64,000 bases of DNA from Flavobacterium zepuense (lineage in GTDB: Bacteria > Bacteroidota > Bacteroidia > Flavobacteriales > Flavobacteriaceae): positions 62,001 through 126,000 of the forward strand of contig NZ_VJVZ01000013.1 in assembly GCF_007097145.1 (NCBI RefSeq), written 5' to 3'. A program made the position numbers and the translations under genes. The notes beneath the pieces are model-generated. The model was not told where the DNA came from. It did no database searches and saw only the letters and a list, made by a program, of their open reading frames with translations. Of this stretch, positions 27,601 through 39,300 are shown one piece after another (the stretch's first letter is position 1; every line of letters starts with the position of its first letter).

Positions 27601-28296
27601 AAGATCTAATCCCCTGATGCCATCAGTTAGCGAGGCAGCAGCAGTTAATGTTGATATTGCCGATGACTGGTAGTTTACCACATTGGCATTACCATCTACA
27701 AGCTGGCCTGCAATAATATTGCTGTTAGCTCCGGTTGTGCCGGGCATATTGGTTACAGGAAAAGCGTTGAAGCTCGCGGCGGTAAAAGGTGTTGCCCCAT
27801 TTGTTGTAAGGGCGGCATCATTTACACCTGTAGAGTAAACAACATCATTATACGTAAAGCCTATAAGGTTATGGTGGTCGTTTGGCTGGTTTAGCGCATT
27901 AGTGCTTTCTTCGGTAGACGACCAGTAATTGTTCCAGTCGGATATTACGCGTGTTACCTTAGCAGCTGTTGGTGTTACCAATACAGTTTTAAAGGTAAGG
28001 CCTGACTTAGAACCATTTCCTGATGCATTTGTAACCACAACACTACCGGAGCTGCCGTTGTTTACAATGGCTAATATTTGAGTGTCTGAAACTACGATAA
28101 AGGAGAGCGCATTGGTACTGCCGAATTTTACGGCCGTTGTACCGGTAAAATTGGTGCCGTTAATAGTTACAATAACCCTTTGTGTTACCACAGATGGTGT
28201 AAAAGAAGTAACCGTAGGCAATTGGGCAAAGGCATTGCCCGTAACCAATAAAAACATCATCAACAGGTACTTGTAAGGCAAGTAGAAGTCTTTCAT
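24625..28296 (-). CDS. Giant surface protein A: IPT/TIG, Ig-like repeats, long C-terminal T9SS (type C) module
   Basis: A 1223-aa secreted protein. Signal peptide 1-25 (GNAFAQ). An IPT/TIG domain spans about 28-105 (PTVTSFTPSVVTQRVIVTINGTNF). A Ser/Thr/Asn-rich beta segment follows to about 380. Two or three Ig-like repeats with Cys pairs (QPVSQAVCAGTGQNVTF; QPQSQATCQGS; GNQTVCPNN) span about 385-680. The last about 470 residues (from YRLDYTMWSSPV) form a module shared with the next two genes, ending VYDIRGRELYNANA ... KGTVSKKIVY, which I recognise as the T9SS type C sorting region. No catalytic motif is seen; adhesin or matrix role inferred. Confidence 0.85.
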   Translation of the reverse strand: MKDFYLPYKYLLMMFLLVTGNAFAQLPTVTSFTPSVVTQRVIVTINGTNFTGTTAVKFGSTNALSFIVVSDTQILAIVNNGSSGSVVVTNASGNGSKSGLTFKTVLVTPTAAKVTRVISDWNNYWSSTEESTNALNQPNDHHNLIGFTYNDVVYSTGVNDAALTTNGATPFTAASFNAFPVTNMPGTTGANSNIIAGQLVDGNANVVNYQSSAISTLTAAASLTDGIRGLDLGTGVTNISSSAIMSFGITSIESTKISDSDPDILVTQIAVPTSTSDIYFFADSNGNVIGSPIAANLSTTTIPYIATYRDDLFSIPANLPYATATATGNGAKETKTIKMIAYKLSDFGLDAALASNVSTFNIYPGGASDMAFIAYNGSAVALPAPAITTQPVSQAVCAGTGQNVTFSVGVAGTVTSYQWKKNGTIIPSATDSSYTINNVDASHTGAYTVVVANSTGSVESTAAYLNTVITAQPQSQATCQGSAVGLLVTAYGTNLSYQWYSNTANNNTSGTIINGATSNIYTPSVSSIGTKYYYAVITSNGLACTTKTNVAAITVSTAASVGTTSGNQTVCPNNAAIISIANYSGTVQWQQSANGNTGWENVTGGIIANPTTYVTPALTTSTYFRAVATNGSCTATSGVISITVAESYIWTGALSSDWNAPGNWSCGTVPTSAQNVVITNQAANQPEISETTGYAKSLTLSSGAVLNILSTGTLEIANEINVAADAVFTVQNNGSILQTSTAANTGKIIVKKKSNMLYRLDYTMWSSPVTGQPVNTFSPWTATNRFYTYGGFNSSNEYQDQYFNVTNLSLPFSVATGYLIRMPNSITGTATGPYFEGLAPYAFEGSFNGVPNNGTITKSISALGNRYTAIGNPYPSPISVEEFFMQNQSVLDGLSGMYFWRKKNNADVSTYATLTLAGFVANGATPDDGSEPTPGYAFGGQDQSIYFSGEDNSNTNWLIAPGQGFIVQTKENLSNPQVTFNNSMRKAAPTTGEIAFLKTAPQKPISRVWINLSSSNSFSQTAIVYMNGATTGLDYGYDARKFINGSATLYTAAENEMLSIQARPNFDVADVVPMGYVVENSGNYTIALDHFEGVFNNGQDIFVHDNLLGITRNLNEGNYSFTSAAGNFADRFKIVYNQPLSVDDNLLTANNVIVYKEGTAININTSTAIMANVTVYDIRGRELYNANAINASQFSIPGLAVQQEVLIVQVNTDKGTVSKKIVY

Positions 28297-28719
28297 GGAT
28301 ATTTAATTTTTAGATTAATATTTATTATATAATTAATTGTAATTATGTTAAAATTGTAATTATTCAACACAAAACAAATAATTCCTAAGTAGATATTTAG
28401 CTAATCATCAAATATTCGACAAAGCGTATATTTATCGGACGAAATACATATTCTTACAGGCTTTTGCACTAAACGTCAGAATAATGGCGTTAAATTCTAT
28501 TAATTAACAAGGCGTTATTTACTATTTTTATAACAACTTGCACCTAAATTATAATTAGATAAATATTTAATATTTAAATATTAGTACTAAAATTCTTATG
28601 CTTGTATTTTTAGTTAGTAATTATTTAACTATCAGTAAGTTGTTTTTTTAATATCAATTAAATGATAATTGCTTAAAATAGCCGCTGTTTTTTGGTAAAG
28701 AGAATTGGGTGTAAAAGCA
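28297..28719. other. Non-coding AT-rich spacer between giant genes A and B
   Basis: About 420 bases, very AT-rich, with no credible reading frame. It must contain the promoter of gene A (minus strand), but I see no exact TAnnTTTG box. Nothing else stands out. Confidence 0.5.
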
Positions 28720-28752
28720 AAATCCCTGTTACTTAAAAAGCAACAGGGATTT
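28720..28752 (-). terminator. Terminator of giant gene B
   Basis: A perfect 11-bp stem (AAATCCCTGTT / AACAGGGATTT) lies 21 nt past the minus-strand stop and is followed by a T-rich tail. Confidence 0.8.
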
Positions 28753-28772
28753 AAAAAAATAGATAGTTGTGT

Positions 28773-31700
28773 TTAAAAAATAATCTTTTTGCTAACGGTA
28801 CCGTTAGTAGTATTTATTTCTACAATAAGAACTTCGTGCTGAGCCTGTAAGTTAGATATTGCAGTTTCTGTATTGTTTATCTTATCCTGGGCATAAAGTT
28901 TCCTGCCGCGTATATCATATATTGTAACACTGTTCATATTTACGTTTCCTGATGTAATATTTATTACACCACCCTGCTGGTAAACTATAACACTGTTTGT
29001 GTTAAGTACCGGGTTGTTAACCCCAAGAGATGGCTGCTCGTAAACTACTTCAAACCTGTTGTTAAATGTACCGGCTTCGGTAGTAAAGGTATATGCGCCA
29101 TTTGTAACATTATGTACAGCTCCTGTAAGTTTGTCTTTAAGGTAAATTACCTGTCCGTTTGCAAATACACCATCTACGTGGTCTACAGTAACGTTATACA
29201 CACCTGCATCTGTAGCTACAAAACCAAGTGGTACAATGTCGCTGGCATCAAATGTAGGCCTTGCCTGTATTGCAAGGATGTCTTCGCCTGCAGTAGAGTA
29301 GAAGGCAGTCTGGCTGTCGCCGCCAAGCCTTTTACCATCATAACCAAAATCAAGGCCAAGTGTTGCCCCATCAATATAAGCTACTGCTATCTGGCTAAAG
29401 CTTGTTGCTGAGCTAAGGTTTAACCAAAGGCGTGATGTAGTGTTTTCATCCATTACTTTAAAGAATGACTGGCTTATTGTTGCCGGTTTCCTCATAGTGT
29501 TGTTAAATTCAACCTGAGGGTTGGTTAAACCGTCTTTCGTTTTTACGATAAACCCTTGCCCCGGTGCTATAGCCCAGTTATTATTGTTGCTGTTAGAGCC
29601 TGTAAAGTATACAGCCTGGTCCTGGCCACCATAAACATAACCCTGTGTAGGTGTGGTTGTACCGTCTGGCGATGCCGCATTGGCTACAAACGCTGCAAGT
29701 GTTAAGGTTGCATAAGTAGATACCGTATAGTCGTTTTTCTTTCTCCAGAAATACATACCTGATGATGCATCAAGAACTCCTGCATTTTGAGTATAAAATT
29801 CTTTAACGCTTATTGGCGACGCATATGGGTTACCCACTGCTGTGTAACGTCCGCCAAGTGTATGAAGTTCTTTATGCTGTGTTCCGTTGTAGGGTACACC
29901 TGTAAAGTTACCTTCAAAAGTAAACTGTGACTGTCCTGCATAATAGCCTCCTAAAGTTGTACCGTTAACGCTGTTTGGCATACGGATAAGGTAACCGGTG
30001 GCAAGGTCAAAATTGTTGTTTACATTAGCAGTAAAATACTGGTCTTTGTACTCGTTGTTGGCATCAAACCCACCGTAAGTATAAAAACGTGTTACTGCTG
30101 TAAAAGGTGAGAACGTTGCAATGTTTTGCCCGCTTACCGGAGAAGACCACATAGTGTAATCTAACCTGAATAATGGGTTACTGTTTTTAGTTAGTTTAAT
30201 TTTACCCTCATTAGTAACATCATTATCAATTTGTACAAGAGCTGCATTGTTATGAACAAAGAACGCCGCAGTAGGATCTACAGTAAGTTTACGTTTTACA
30301 GTAAGAGTAGCACCCGTGTTAACAACTACAGTAGCGGTGTTTTTTACGCGGCAAGAACATACTTCAAGGTTAGTTGTAAGGTCAAGGTCGGCCTCAATAT
30401 CTACAGGAGTAGTTATGGTTGGTGTAGCGCTCCATCCGCTTGCAGTGTATGTAACCGCAGCAGGAACTGTAATTATTTTTGTAATACCCGATGAATAGGT
30501 ATCGCATATCGTGTTTTTAATCCTAACCCAGTAAGTAGTAGTAGTGCCGGGTGCAACAACTATGCTGGCGCCTGTTTGGCCTGCAATAATGTTAGAACCA
30601 GTACTGCCTGTACCCCACTGGTACTCTGAATTTGCAGGGAGTGTACCTGTAGCCGTTAATGTTACCGATGAATCTTTACATACAACCGATGGGCCTGTAA
30701 TTGCTGTAGCGTTAGGAGCAGCAACTGCTGTGAATTTAATTTTAGCCACACCACTGCCGTTAATTTCGGTTGTCCTTAATTCTATTTTTGTAGTAGAGGT
30801 TAACTGGTAAGTACCAACAATTACGTTTACATCGGCATCTCCGCTATATCCCGTTGCACTCCATACCATTACACCATCAATATATAATTGTGCATTATCA
30901 TCCCATTTAACCATGCTGATAGTATATGTAGCGCAGTTAAAACCTGTCCTTTTGTGTACAAATGTAAAGTTATCTGCATTTATAGTACAACCTGTGTACA
31001 CAGTGTTACCAATAGGAGTTGATGGTGACGTTGTTGGCGCCCATGATGCAGCACTATCAAAGTTTAATGGAGTAGTAGTATAATAACCCCTGTAAACGTT
31101 ATTGCTAAGCGTGTTAATATCGGTGCCGTTGTAAGCGTAAACGTTCCATTTGCCGGTGCCAAAAATGCTTGGGTCTATAAGCGATACCTGCCTTACAACC
31201 GTTGCAAAAACACCTGCCGAAGCATAATAACATGGTGTGTTTGTAACTCTTCTTACCCAATACTTTGTTGTTGCCGGTGGCGAAACTGTTATAGATGCGC
31301 CTGTAGCACCTGCAATTATGTTTTCTCCCACTATACTTCCGGTACCCCATTCATATAAATCGCCTGATGGAGATGCGCCTCCTACTGCAGTAAGTGTTGT
31401 AGACTCTGTACCACAACCTACAGTAAGTGTACCGCTGATGCTTGTAGGGGCAGTTGTAGTGCTTACTATGCTAAGTTTAGCATTTGCACCACCGCCATCT
31501 TCTTTAACCCTTACTTCTATAGTTGAGTTAGCGTCAAGATTGTAAGTGCCTAATGTTTGTGCGCCCACGCCACCGCTGTAACCGTTGTGGCTGTATACAG
31601 CAGTACCATTAATGTAAACAACTACATCATCATCCCATGCTAAAAGCCTTACAGTATAATTTCCGCAAGGAAAACCCTGCCTTTTGTGTACAAATGTAAA

Positions 31701-32771
31701 GTTATCATCGGGTATGGTACAGCCGTTCCAGGCGGCATTATTTGTAGATGGCGATCCGTTATCTGGCCATGATGTTGTAGAGTCGAACCCTAAGGTAGAT
31801 GTGGTATAATATCCGGCATATTCTATTGAAGCGCCAAGGTTAATGTCTTTTCCTTTATAGCCATACACATTCCAAACATTGTTACCATAAGCTGTAGGGT
31901 TACCCGGTGCCTGAGAGGCCGGTATTATTTCTGCAAAAGCAGCATCGGTAGTGTTAGAGCATGGTGCAGCAGCAACACGCCTAACCCAATATGTTTTTGT
32001 TGATAACGGCTGTACTGCGATAGATGCAGTTGTAGCGCCTGAAATGATGTTAGTACCTGCAACGGTACCTGTACCCCATTGGTAAGTGGCGTTAGTGCCG
32101 GCTACACCACCGGTAGCAGTTAAAGTAGTTGTAGTTGTACAGCTTGATGTACCTGTGCTTGATATGCCTGTGCTTGATATGCCTGTTGGGGCTGTGGTTG
32201 TACAAGCGGCATCGGTCATGCTAAAAGATACCCTTGATGCGCCACCGTGTTCGTAATATTCATATACAAGGCTTAGTACACCACCGGCGTGGTAGTAGGT
32301 TGCGCTTTTACCCTGAAAGCCGTGGTCAGCCCAATCCATAAGGTTGGCGGGGAAAGTTTGTCCACCGTCTACACTCAGCCTGTATCCGTCATCCGCATTT
32401 ACGGTATAGGTATACCATCCTGCGGGTAATGTTTTTTGCATTTTATAGCGTATGCCAAAATTTGCATTATAAGTGCCGGTACATAATGTACTTTCGGCAG
32501 GTAAGGCGTCATCGCCTATATTTTGGTCAAATGCATCGGTACGGGTAATGTACCCTTTGTAGTTTGCAGATACAAAAACATTTACCGGCGGGTTAGCCAG
32601 GTCTATATTATTGTACACGTAGCCCAGCCATTGGTTTTGGCCGTAAGCAGTTTGGTTTCCCTGAGGAGTACATGTTTGTGCTTTTGCACTGATGTTTAAT
32701 AATAAAAGCGTGGTTAGTAAGGCCAGCTTAATACAGTTGTTAGCGGTAATTTTTTGGTAGACTTGGATCAT
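28773..32771 (-). CDS. Giant surface protein B: repeated PA14-like modules plus the shared C-terminal T9SS module
   Basis: A 1332-aa secreted protein. Signal peptide about 1-32 (ISAKAQ). Three related PA14-like modules begin with YGQNQWLGYVYNN, YGNNVWNVYGYKG and FGTGKWNVYAYNG and carry a recurring DDxxxLxVDG/DDVVVYINGTAVY/DDNAQLYIDGVMVW strand. They alternate with Ig-like linkers that repeat YQWGTG and TTKYWVRR. PA14 modules often bind sugars. From about 860 to the end is the module shared with the neighbours (RLDYTMWSSPVSGQ ... VSKKIIF). Probably a carbohydrate-binding surface adhesin. A TACATTTG -7 box precedes it. Confidence 0.85.
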   Translation of the reverse strand: MIQVYQKITANNCIKLALLTTLLLLNISAKAQTCTPQGNQTAYGQNQWLGYVYNNIDLANPPVNVFVSANYKGYITRTDAFDQNIGDDALPAESTLCTGTYNANFGIRYKMQKTLPAGWYTYTVNADDGYRLSVDGGQTFPANLMDWADHGFQGKSATYYHAGGVLSLVYEYYEHGGASRVSFSMTDAACTTTAPTGISSTGISSTGTSSCTTTTTLTATGGVAGTNATYQWGTGTVAGTNIISGATTASIAVQPLSTKTYWVRRVAAAPCSNTTDAAFAEIIPASQAPGNPTAYGNNVWNVYGYKGKDINLGASIEYAGYYTTSTLGFDSTTSWPDNGSPSTNNAAWNGCTIPDDNFTFVHKRQGFPCGNYTVRLLAWDDDVVVYINGTAVYSHNGYSGGVGAQTLGTYNLDANSTIEVRVKEDGGGANAKLSIVSTTTAPTSISGTLTVGCGTESTTLTAVGGASPSGDLYEWGTGSIVGENIIAGATGASITVSPPATTKYWVRRVTNTPCYYASAGVFATVVRQVSLIDPSIFGTGKWNVYAYNGTDINTLSNNVYRGYYTTTPLNFDSAASWAPTTSPSTPIGNTVYTGCTINADNFTFVHKRTGFNCATYTISMVKWDDNAQLYIDGVMVWSATGYSGDADVNVIVGTYQLTSTTKIELRTTEINGSGVAKIKFTAVAAPNATAITGPSVVCKDSSVTLTATGTLPANSEYQWGTGSTGSNIIAGQTGASIVVAPGTTTTYWVRIKNTICDTYSSGITKIITVPAAVTYTASGWSATPTITTPVDIEADLDLTTNLEVCSCRVKNTATVVVNTGATLTVKRKLTVDPTAAFFVHNNAALVQIDNDVTNEGKIKLTKNSNPLFRLDYTMWSSPVSGQNIATFSPFTAVTRFYTYGGFDANNEYKDQYFTANVNNNFDLATGYLIRMPNSVNGTTLGGYYAGQSQFTFEGNFTGVPYNGTQHKELHTLGGRYTAVGNPYASPISVKEFYTQNAGVLDASSGMYFWRKKNDYTVSTYATLTLAAFVANAASPDGTTTPTQGYVYGGQDQAVYFTGSNSNNNNWAIAPGQGFIVKTKDGLTNPQVEFNNTMRKPATISQSFFKVMDENTTSRLWLNLSSATSFSQIAVAYIDGATLGLDFGYDGKRLGGDSQTAFYSTAGEDILAIQARPTFDASDIVPLGFVATDAGVYNVTVDHVDGVFANGQVIYLKDKLTGAVHNVTNGAYTFTTEAGTFNNRFEVVYEQPSLGVNNPVLNTNSVIVYQQGGVINITSGNVNMNSVTIYDIRGRKLYAQDKINNTETAISNLQAQHEVLIVEINTTNGTVSKKIIF

Positions 32772-33278
32772 AATCTTTGTGATTGTTGATTAATTATAGG
32801 GCAAATGTATAAGTTAAGGCTTTGTTAAATTTTAACATTTCAAATTTTTAATTTATAGTTCCATAGAGAAAACTTATTTTGCTACATCCTTGTATATGTG
32901 GAGTTTGCATTTATGGCTTCAAAATGAATCAAAAAATTAGCTCTAAAATATTTTTGTTAAAAAAATCTTAAAATATTACACAAATATATTTAAAAGACTA
33001 TCGCTAAGTTATGTGTGCATAACATTTGCTGTATTGCTAACAGATGCTCTAAGAAAGTTATATTAAACTAACATTTAAAGCTTTTTGTTAAATTATGTTA
33101 AAGAAAATTTAGGGTTTTTGAAATGTAAAAATTACATTTTAGGCTCGATGAATGGTAAAAAAATCGGATAAACGGCGAGTTTTTCAATTTTTGCCAAGAA
33201 AATTATAGATAATTTTAACAGGCACAAACTTTATAATGGGGTAGAGGTAAGCACTTTTTAAAATTATAGATAAAAAAA
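32772..33278. other. AT-rich spacer between giant genes B and C
   Basis: About 500 bases with no convincing reading frame. It holds the promoter of gene B at its left end; the terminator of gene C follows at 33279. The middle is AT-rich with no repeat or conserved element I can recognise. Confidence 0.5.
32802..32809 (-). promoter_or_regulatory. Promoter -7 box (TACATTTG) of giant gene B
   Basis: On the minus strand TACATTTG matches TAnnTTTG exactly, 31 nt upstream of the start codon. No TTG at the usual -33 distance. Confidence 0.5.
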
Positions 33279-33307
33279 CCGCGGCATGATTTAAAATCAT
33301 ACCGCGG
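33279..33307 (-). terminator. Terminator of giant gene C
   Basis: CCGCGG arms extended by ATGATTT/AAATCAT make a strong hairpin. On the minus strand seven T follow. Its sequence differs from the ATCCCTG-type terminators of genes A and B. Confidence 0.85.
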
Positions 33308-33337
33308 CATTCAATAATTTAAAATATCTAAAAAAAC

Positions 33338-36300
33338 TTAATCAAAGAGTACTTTTTTACTAACGGTTTGCCCGTTTTGTAATTTAACCGTAACTATAAT
33401 TACCTGTTGTGCTATGTTTAATGCATCGCTTGTAAATGTAGTAATGTTAACATTATCTTCATTGTAAATATTTCTTCCTGTTAAGTCAAAAATAGTTACA
33501 TCAGTCATATCTATACCTCCGGATGTAATTTTAATCTGTTTGCTTTCTTTGTAAATAATTACACCGTTGGCAATAAGATCAGGGTTGTTTACGCCCAGTG
33601 TGGTTTTCATGTAAACAATGCTAAACCTGTCATTAAATGTACCGCTTTCGGTGCTAAACGTATAGGCACTTCCTTTAATATCGTGTGTAACACCTGTAAG
33701 ATGATCTACAAGATATATTTCCTGGCCTTGTGCAAATACACCATCTACATGGTCTATTGCAAAAGTAAACTGGCCCGGTGCAGTTGCTGTAAACCCAAGT
33801 GGTACAACATCGGCAGCATTAAATGCCGGCCTTGCCTGTATTGCCAGGTTTGTGTCATCTACCATTGTGTAAAGCTGTGCATTGCCGCCATCGGTTAGCC
33901 TTTTACCGTCGTACCCGTAGTCAAGCCCCAGGGTTGCGCCTGCTATATAAGCTACGGCTACCTGGCTAAAGCTACTGGTGCCCGTTATGTTTAACCATAG
34001 TCGCGATGCATCGTCCTGGCCATTTTGCATACCTTTAAAGAAAGGCTGAAGCCCATTTGCAGGAGATTTTCTCCTCATAACGTTAGTAAACCTTAATTGA
34101 GGGTTGCCTAAATTTGCCGCTGCCCTTACAAGGAAGCCCTGTCCTTGAGAAACAATCCAGTTTTGGTTATTGCCGGTATAAAATGCCTCTTGGGTTTGGC
34201 CACCATACTGGTAGTTAGAGTCCGGGCTTGGATTAGGATTTTCCGGTGTAGGATCTGGCGTGGCACCATTAGCTACTAATCCTGCAAGTGTTAATGTTGC
34301 ATAGGTAGATACATTGCTGTCGTTTTTCTTTCTCCAGAAGTATAAACCAGAACCGCTATCCAGCACACCTGCATTCTCTGTAAAGAAATCTGCAAGATTT
34401 ATTGGGGAAGGGTAAGGGTTACCCGTAGCAGTGTATCTGCCACCTGATGTATTTAAGGCTTTAGTAACAGATCCATTATTAGCAACACCTTTAAATATCC
34501 CTACAAAAGAATGCGTTGCCGTACCGTTGTAATACGTTCCTGTTGCCGTACCGTTAATACTGTTAGGCATACGGATTAAGTATCCGGTTGCTCTTTGAAA
34601 AGTAGCTGTCAGATCTGGTACAACAAAGTACTGGTCCTGGTAAACATTGTTCGAATCAAACCCGCCGTAGGTATAAAAACGGTTTGTAGCTGTAAACGGC
34701 GAAAATGTATTTAGCGGCTGTCCTGTTACGGGAGATGACCACATGGTATAATCAAGCCTGAACAAAGGGTTACTATTCTTTTTAACAATTACATCACCAC
34801 TGTTTGAGATGTTATTAATTTGCACCAATGATGCGTTGTTTTCTATATTAAAGCTACCGCTTAAAATTCTTACGCTGTTTGTAATTATTGCATTAAAGCC
34901 TGTTGGTATAACAACAACCGCATTACTGTTAACAATAACCGCACAGGCATAAATATCTGCCGTTGCTGTAAAGTTACCAGAGAAGATTGCAGTATAACCA
35001 TCTGTTGGTACACCATTACTCCAGGCAGTACCATTCCAGGTTGTAGAATTTACGGTTATAACTACAGTATTAGAGTAAACCGCATCACACGATCCGCTTT
35101 GTATTACGGCTCTAATATATTTAGTGCTGGTAATACCCGTACCAATTTGCGTTCCGGTTAATACCGGATTTGTTACGTTAATTATTGTAGCCCCTACAAA
35201 ATCTGGTGTGTTTGCGCGTTCCCATCTAATAATGTTTCCTGTGTATCCGGTAAGTGTAACGTCGCCGGGAGTAGTATTAGCACATAAAACCTGATCTCCG
35301 GTGGCTGTTCCTGCAACAACTGTAGGAGTTACAATTATTTGAGCAGTATCTGTAGATGTTATACCGTTAGCATCTATAACCGTTAATGTATAGTTAGTTG
35401 TACCCGGTGTGGTTGTAGGAGGGGTAGCTGTATCGGCACTTCCTAACCCCCCAGACCATTGGTAAATATAAGGTGCATCGCCACCTGTTACAGTAGTGGT
35501 AAGGGTTACAGGGGTATTTTGACAAAAACTGCCCTCACCTATAATCTCTACAACCGGAGTGGTAGCCTTTAGCCCCGTAAATACAGATGTTTTACCATCT
35601 GTTAATAAGGCATTGGCTGTTAGCGTGGTAGAACCAAGTGTGCCAAATTTAACCCATGGGTTAGTTAACACATTAAACGTACCGTTTAACTGTGCCGCTA
35701 CAAGGTTACTCTCTCCGCCTACGGCATCGCCAATTCTGTAGTTTGCTGTTATAGAAACTATAGGGTTTGTAATGCCTGTAGGGGTAACATTCCAGTAGCG
35801 TGTAAGGTACGATCCTGTGCTATAGTTGTTAGGGTGTACGGCATCTCTTAAATTTACGCTTATATAGCCATTGTTAAAGGAAGATGCAGCTGTTATATTA
35901 ACGGTTATAGGAGAGTAGGTGGTGTTACTAAAACCTTCGCCAATTGGGAAAGAATAAGAACCCGGGCCTGTGTATGGCCTTCTTACAACACCATTATCTT
36001 CTGCTTCTATCATTGTGGTGTCAGAGAATGTGCCTGCAACAGGATTTACACCTAAAGTAAGGTTGTAGTTGCCGATATCTAATATGCCCGATGTTAATGT
36101 AAGCGTGCCTGAAACAGCAATATTAGTGCCAAGTAAAACATTTGCTGTTGTAGCTTCGTTAATGGTAAGATTGTTAAAGGTAGGGCTAACAGTACCGCTA
36201 ATGGTAGGGTTTTCACCTTCAGATCCTAAAATTGTAACTGTAGTGCCCGCAAAATTTACGGCAGCATTAGTTGTTAACTCTGCAAGTATATTTAGCGATG

Positions 36301-39300
36301 CCGGTAGTATTGCTCCTGTGCCGCTAATTGTTAAGCCATGGTAAGCTGTTTGGCCTCCGTTAGGCACAACAATAGTTTGGTTAGTACCACTATAGATAAC
36401 TGTATTATGTACAGAACCTACTATGAAACTTCCCGTTTTTGTAAAGGTTCCTGCAATATCCATAACATTATTTGTTAGTGCCCTAAGCGTGGTGCCTGTA
36501 GGTACATTTAAATTATAGAACGTGGTGTAGTTACCCGCAATGGTAGCGTCTCCGGCAGTTGCGGCAGGAGAGTTAAAGGTAACGGTGCCATTGCTTGGGT
36601 TAAATGTTCCTTTATTAATCCATGCACCATTAGCGCCGGTAATTATAAACTGCGAACCGGTAGGCGAATTAAGTATCCCGCCATTTTCTATAGATAACGT
36701 ACCAATTGTAACGCTGGGGTTAAGTATAGGATCGTTTGGCGTAGTTGCTGCATCGGGTATAATAACATTTGTAGCGTCTGATGGTGTTGCAGCCGGTGTC
36801 CAGTTTGCAGCAGTTGTCCATGAATCGCTTACAGATCCGTTCCATGTAGAACCTACCACCTGAGAATTAGCCAGTGTTAAAAGCATTGAACCATAAGTAG
36901 AGGCAAAAGCACTCACGTTAACATTAGCAAGCTCTACATAGTTTTGTGATACACTATAGTTGGTGCGTCCCTGCTCTATAAGTGTAACAGGCGACGGAAT
37001 AACGATCCAGTCTACAAGTTTGTTCTCTGTATTACCGTTAAGTTCGCTATCAAGATAGTGGGCAGATATAATAGCTTTTGTGCCACTACCACCACTTTGT
37101 ATAAAATTGTATGTTCTTAGTATACTATCCGGTTTTCCTGCCGGTGCCGATCCCAGTACGGTTCTTAACCCAAGGCTGACAGGTAACGTACCTACGTTAG
37201 GGAATAAGATCTTGGTTACCGGATGGCCAAAAGTATAATCTACGTTAGGCAAGATGGTTGTTCTCGCTACCGTACCGCTTACATCGCCTGTACCAATATT
37301 TTGGGCAAGTGGTCCCATTGTAAGGGTAAACGTGCTGGTATCAAAGCTACCTTTAGTGGCAGATGGGTTTGCGTTAGGCAGGTTTAAATCGCCGGTTAAT
37401 GTTACATTGCCTGTAGCTGTTACACCACCGGTTGTGCTTACCGTTACTTTATTATAAGTACCCGTAGGCAAGTATTGTGCTGTAGTGGCAGCATTAAATG
37501 TTACAGTACCCACACCGCCCCAAATTTTGCCTGATGCAAACGGGGTAGTAGTAGTGTTTTGCGTTGTAACATTACCGTTGTTTGTAATGGTGCTTAAAGC
37601 TCCTGTAATGGTATTAGTGCCCAGGTTAAGCGTTTGAAACTCGTTAGTATTTAACGTGCCGCTTACTGTTATGCTGTTAGCCAGGGTAACTGTATTTGCC
37701 GCGGTTGTTGCAACGCTAAAGTTATTTAGCATATTAGTAGTGCCCACAGTTGTTTGATCAAAACTAAGGGTAGGGCTTACCGCGCCGTTAATAACAAGGT
37801 TACTTGTTGCGCTGCCCCTAAGGCCGCCTGTAACGGTATTAGTAACCGTACCTTTTAAGGTTAAGGTGTTAGCGCCAATAATTGCTTTACCATTATTAAA
37901 TGTAATATCGCCATTTACGGTTACATCTCCTGCAAGGTTAGCATTTCCCGCTAATACAAATGTTTCGGCAGTGCCTGCAAATGATGCAAAAGTGGTGGTA
38001 GGATTCGCTACGATAGAAATATCATCAAGGGCAATTTCATCATAAGCGGTGCCAGATACCGGCGAGCCGCTCCATCTTAAATAGTAATAACCGTTAGCCG
38101 CAATATTAAGGCCTGTTAATGTAATTACTTTATAATAAGCTTTCCATTGCGGAGCGCCATCTGCCGCCGCAGGCGATGTAAGGTCAAGAACTGTAGCGGG
38201 GGTATATGTACTGTTGTTTGCCGAATGGCTAAAGTTGTAGCTGTTAGAACCTGCTTCATCATTGTAAACATATACTTTGTAGCCCACGCTTAATGAGGTT
38301 ACTGCGGCTCCTGTCTGGTTCTGGAAGCGCATTGTTGTGCTACCCGATGCGTAATCGCCACCAGGCTGTATACCTAATCCAAAATTATCTGGAGATGTTT
38401 CAAAAGCGTAAAGGCCGGGTTCGGTTACTCCACCTTCAGATGCGCCGTTGCCAAAAGCAGCGTCGTCTTCTGTTGTTTCAGACCCAAAAGTTACACCGCC
38501 GGTAGTTAATGGGGTAAATGCAAATGTGTTAGAGTTTAATTCACCATCATCCGGGCTAACACCAAGGCCACCACCAGCATAAACGCCATTATTAACACCC
38601 TCTACAGTGGTGTCAAAATCAACTTTGTACTGCGTATTCGCGGCTGTAACCTGTAATCCCACAGGGGCGTTAAGTGTTGTCCTGTTTCCGATAGCCGGAG
38701 TGGCAGTGCGGTAATTTTCGGTGCCTGCGGTACCGTTAAATTCATATATAGCCACATGATAGGTAGTTGCGGGGTTTAGGTTGCTAACGTTTACGCTATT
38801 AGCGGTACCGTTGTAAACCACATAATTGCCGGTGCCAATTTCAGATCCGGCACCGTATACAGTAGATGGAAAATAGGTTGTACCATCTACAGGTGTAGCG
38901 TTTACTGCACTGCCCGCACGTATCACTGCAAGGTGGTTGCTGCCATTACCTACAGTCCAATTAATGTTAAAGGATATTGAGGTTACGTTTGTAAATGTTA
39001 ACAATGTAGCCGATGTTGTAGGCTCAGCGTTATAAACCGTTGCATTAACAGCTATTTGCTTTGTGGCACCACCCGGCGTAGTAAGGTTTACTGTACCGGT
39101 ATATATTCCTGCCGGTGCCCCTGCGCTTACCCTTACATATACAGGAGTAGATGCGGCTGTTACGTTAACACTTTGCGTGTAGGTACCTGCGCTGGCAAGC
39201 GATACTTCAAAGTTTGCCGGTGCAGTAACCGTTATGTTACCGGTTAGGTTAGCACCTGATGATGTAAAGGTTTGTGCCGCCGATGCTGTTCCTGTTATGG

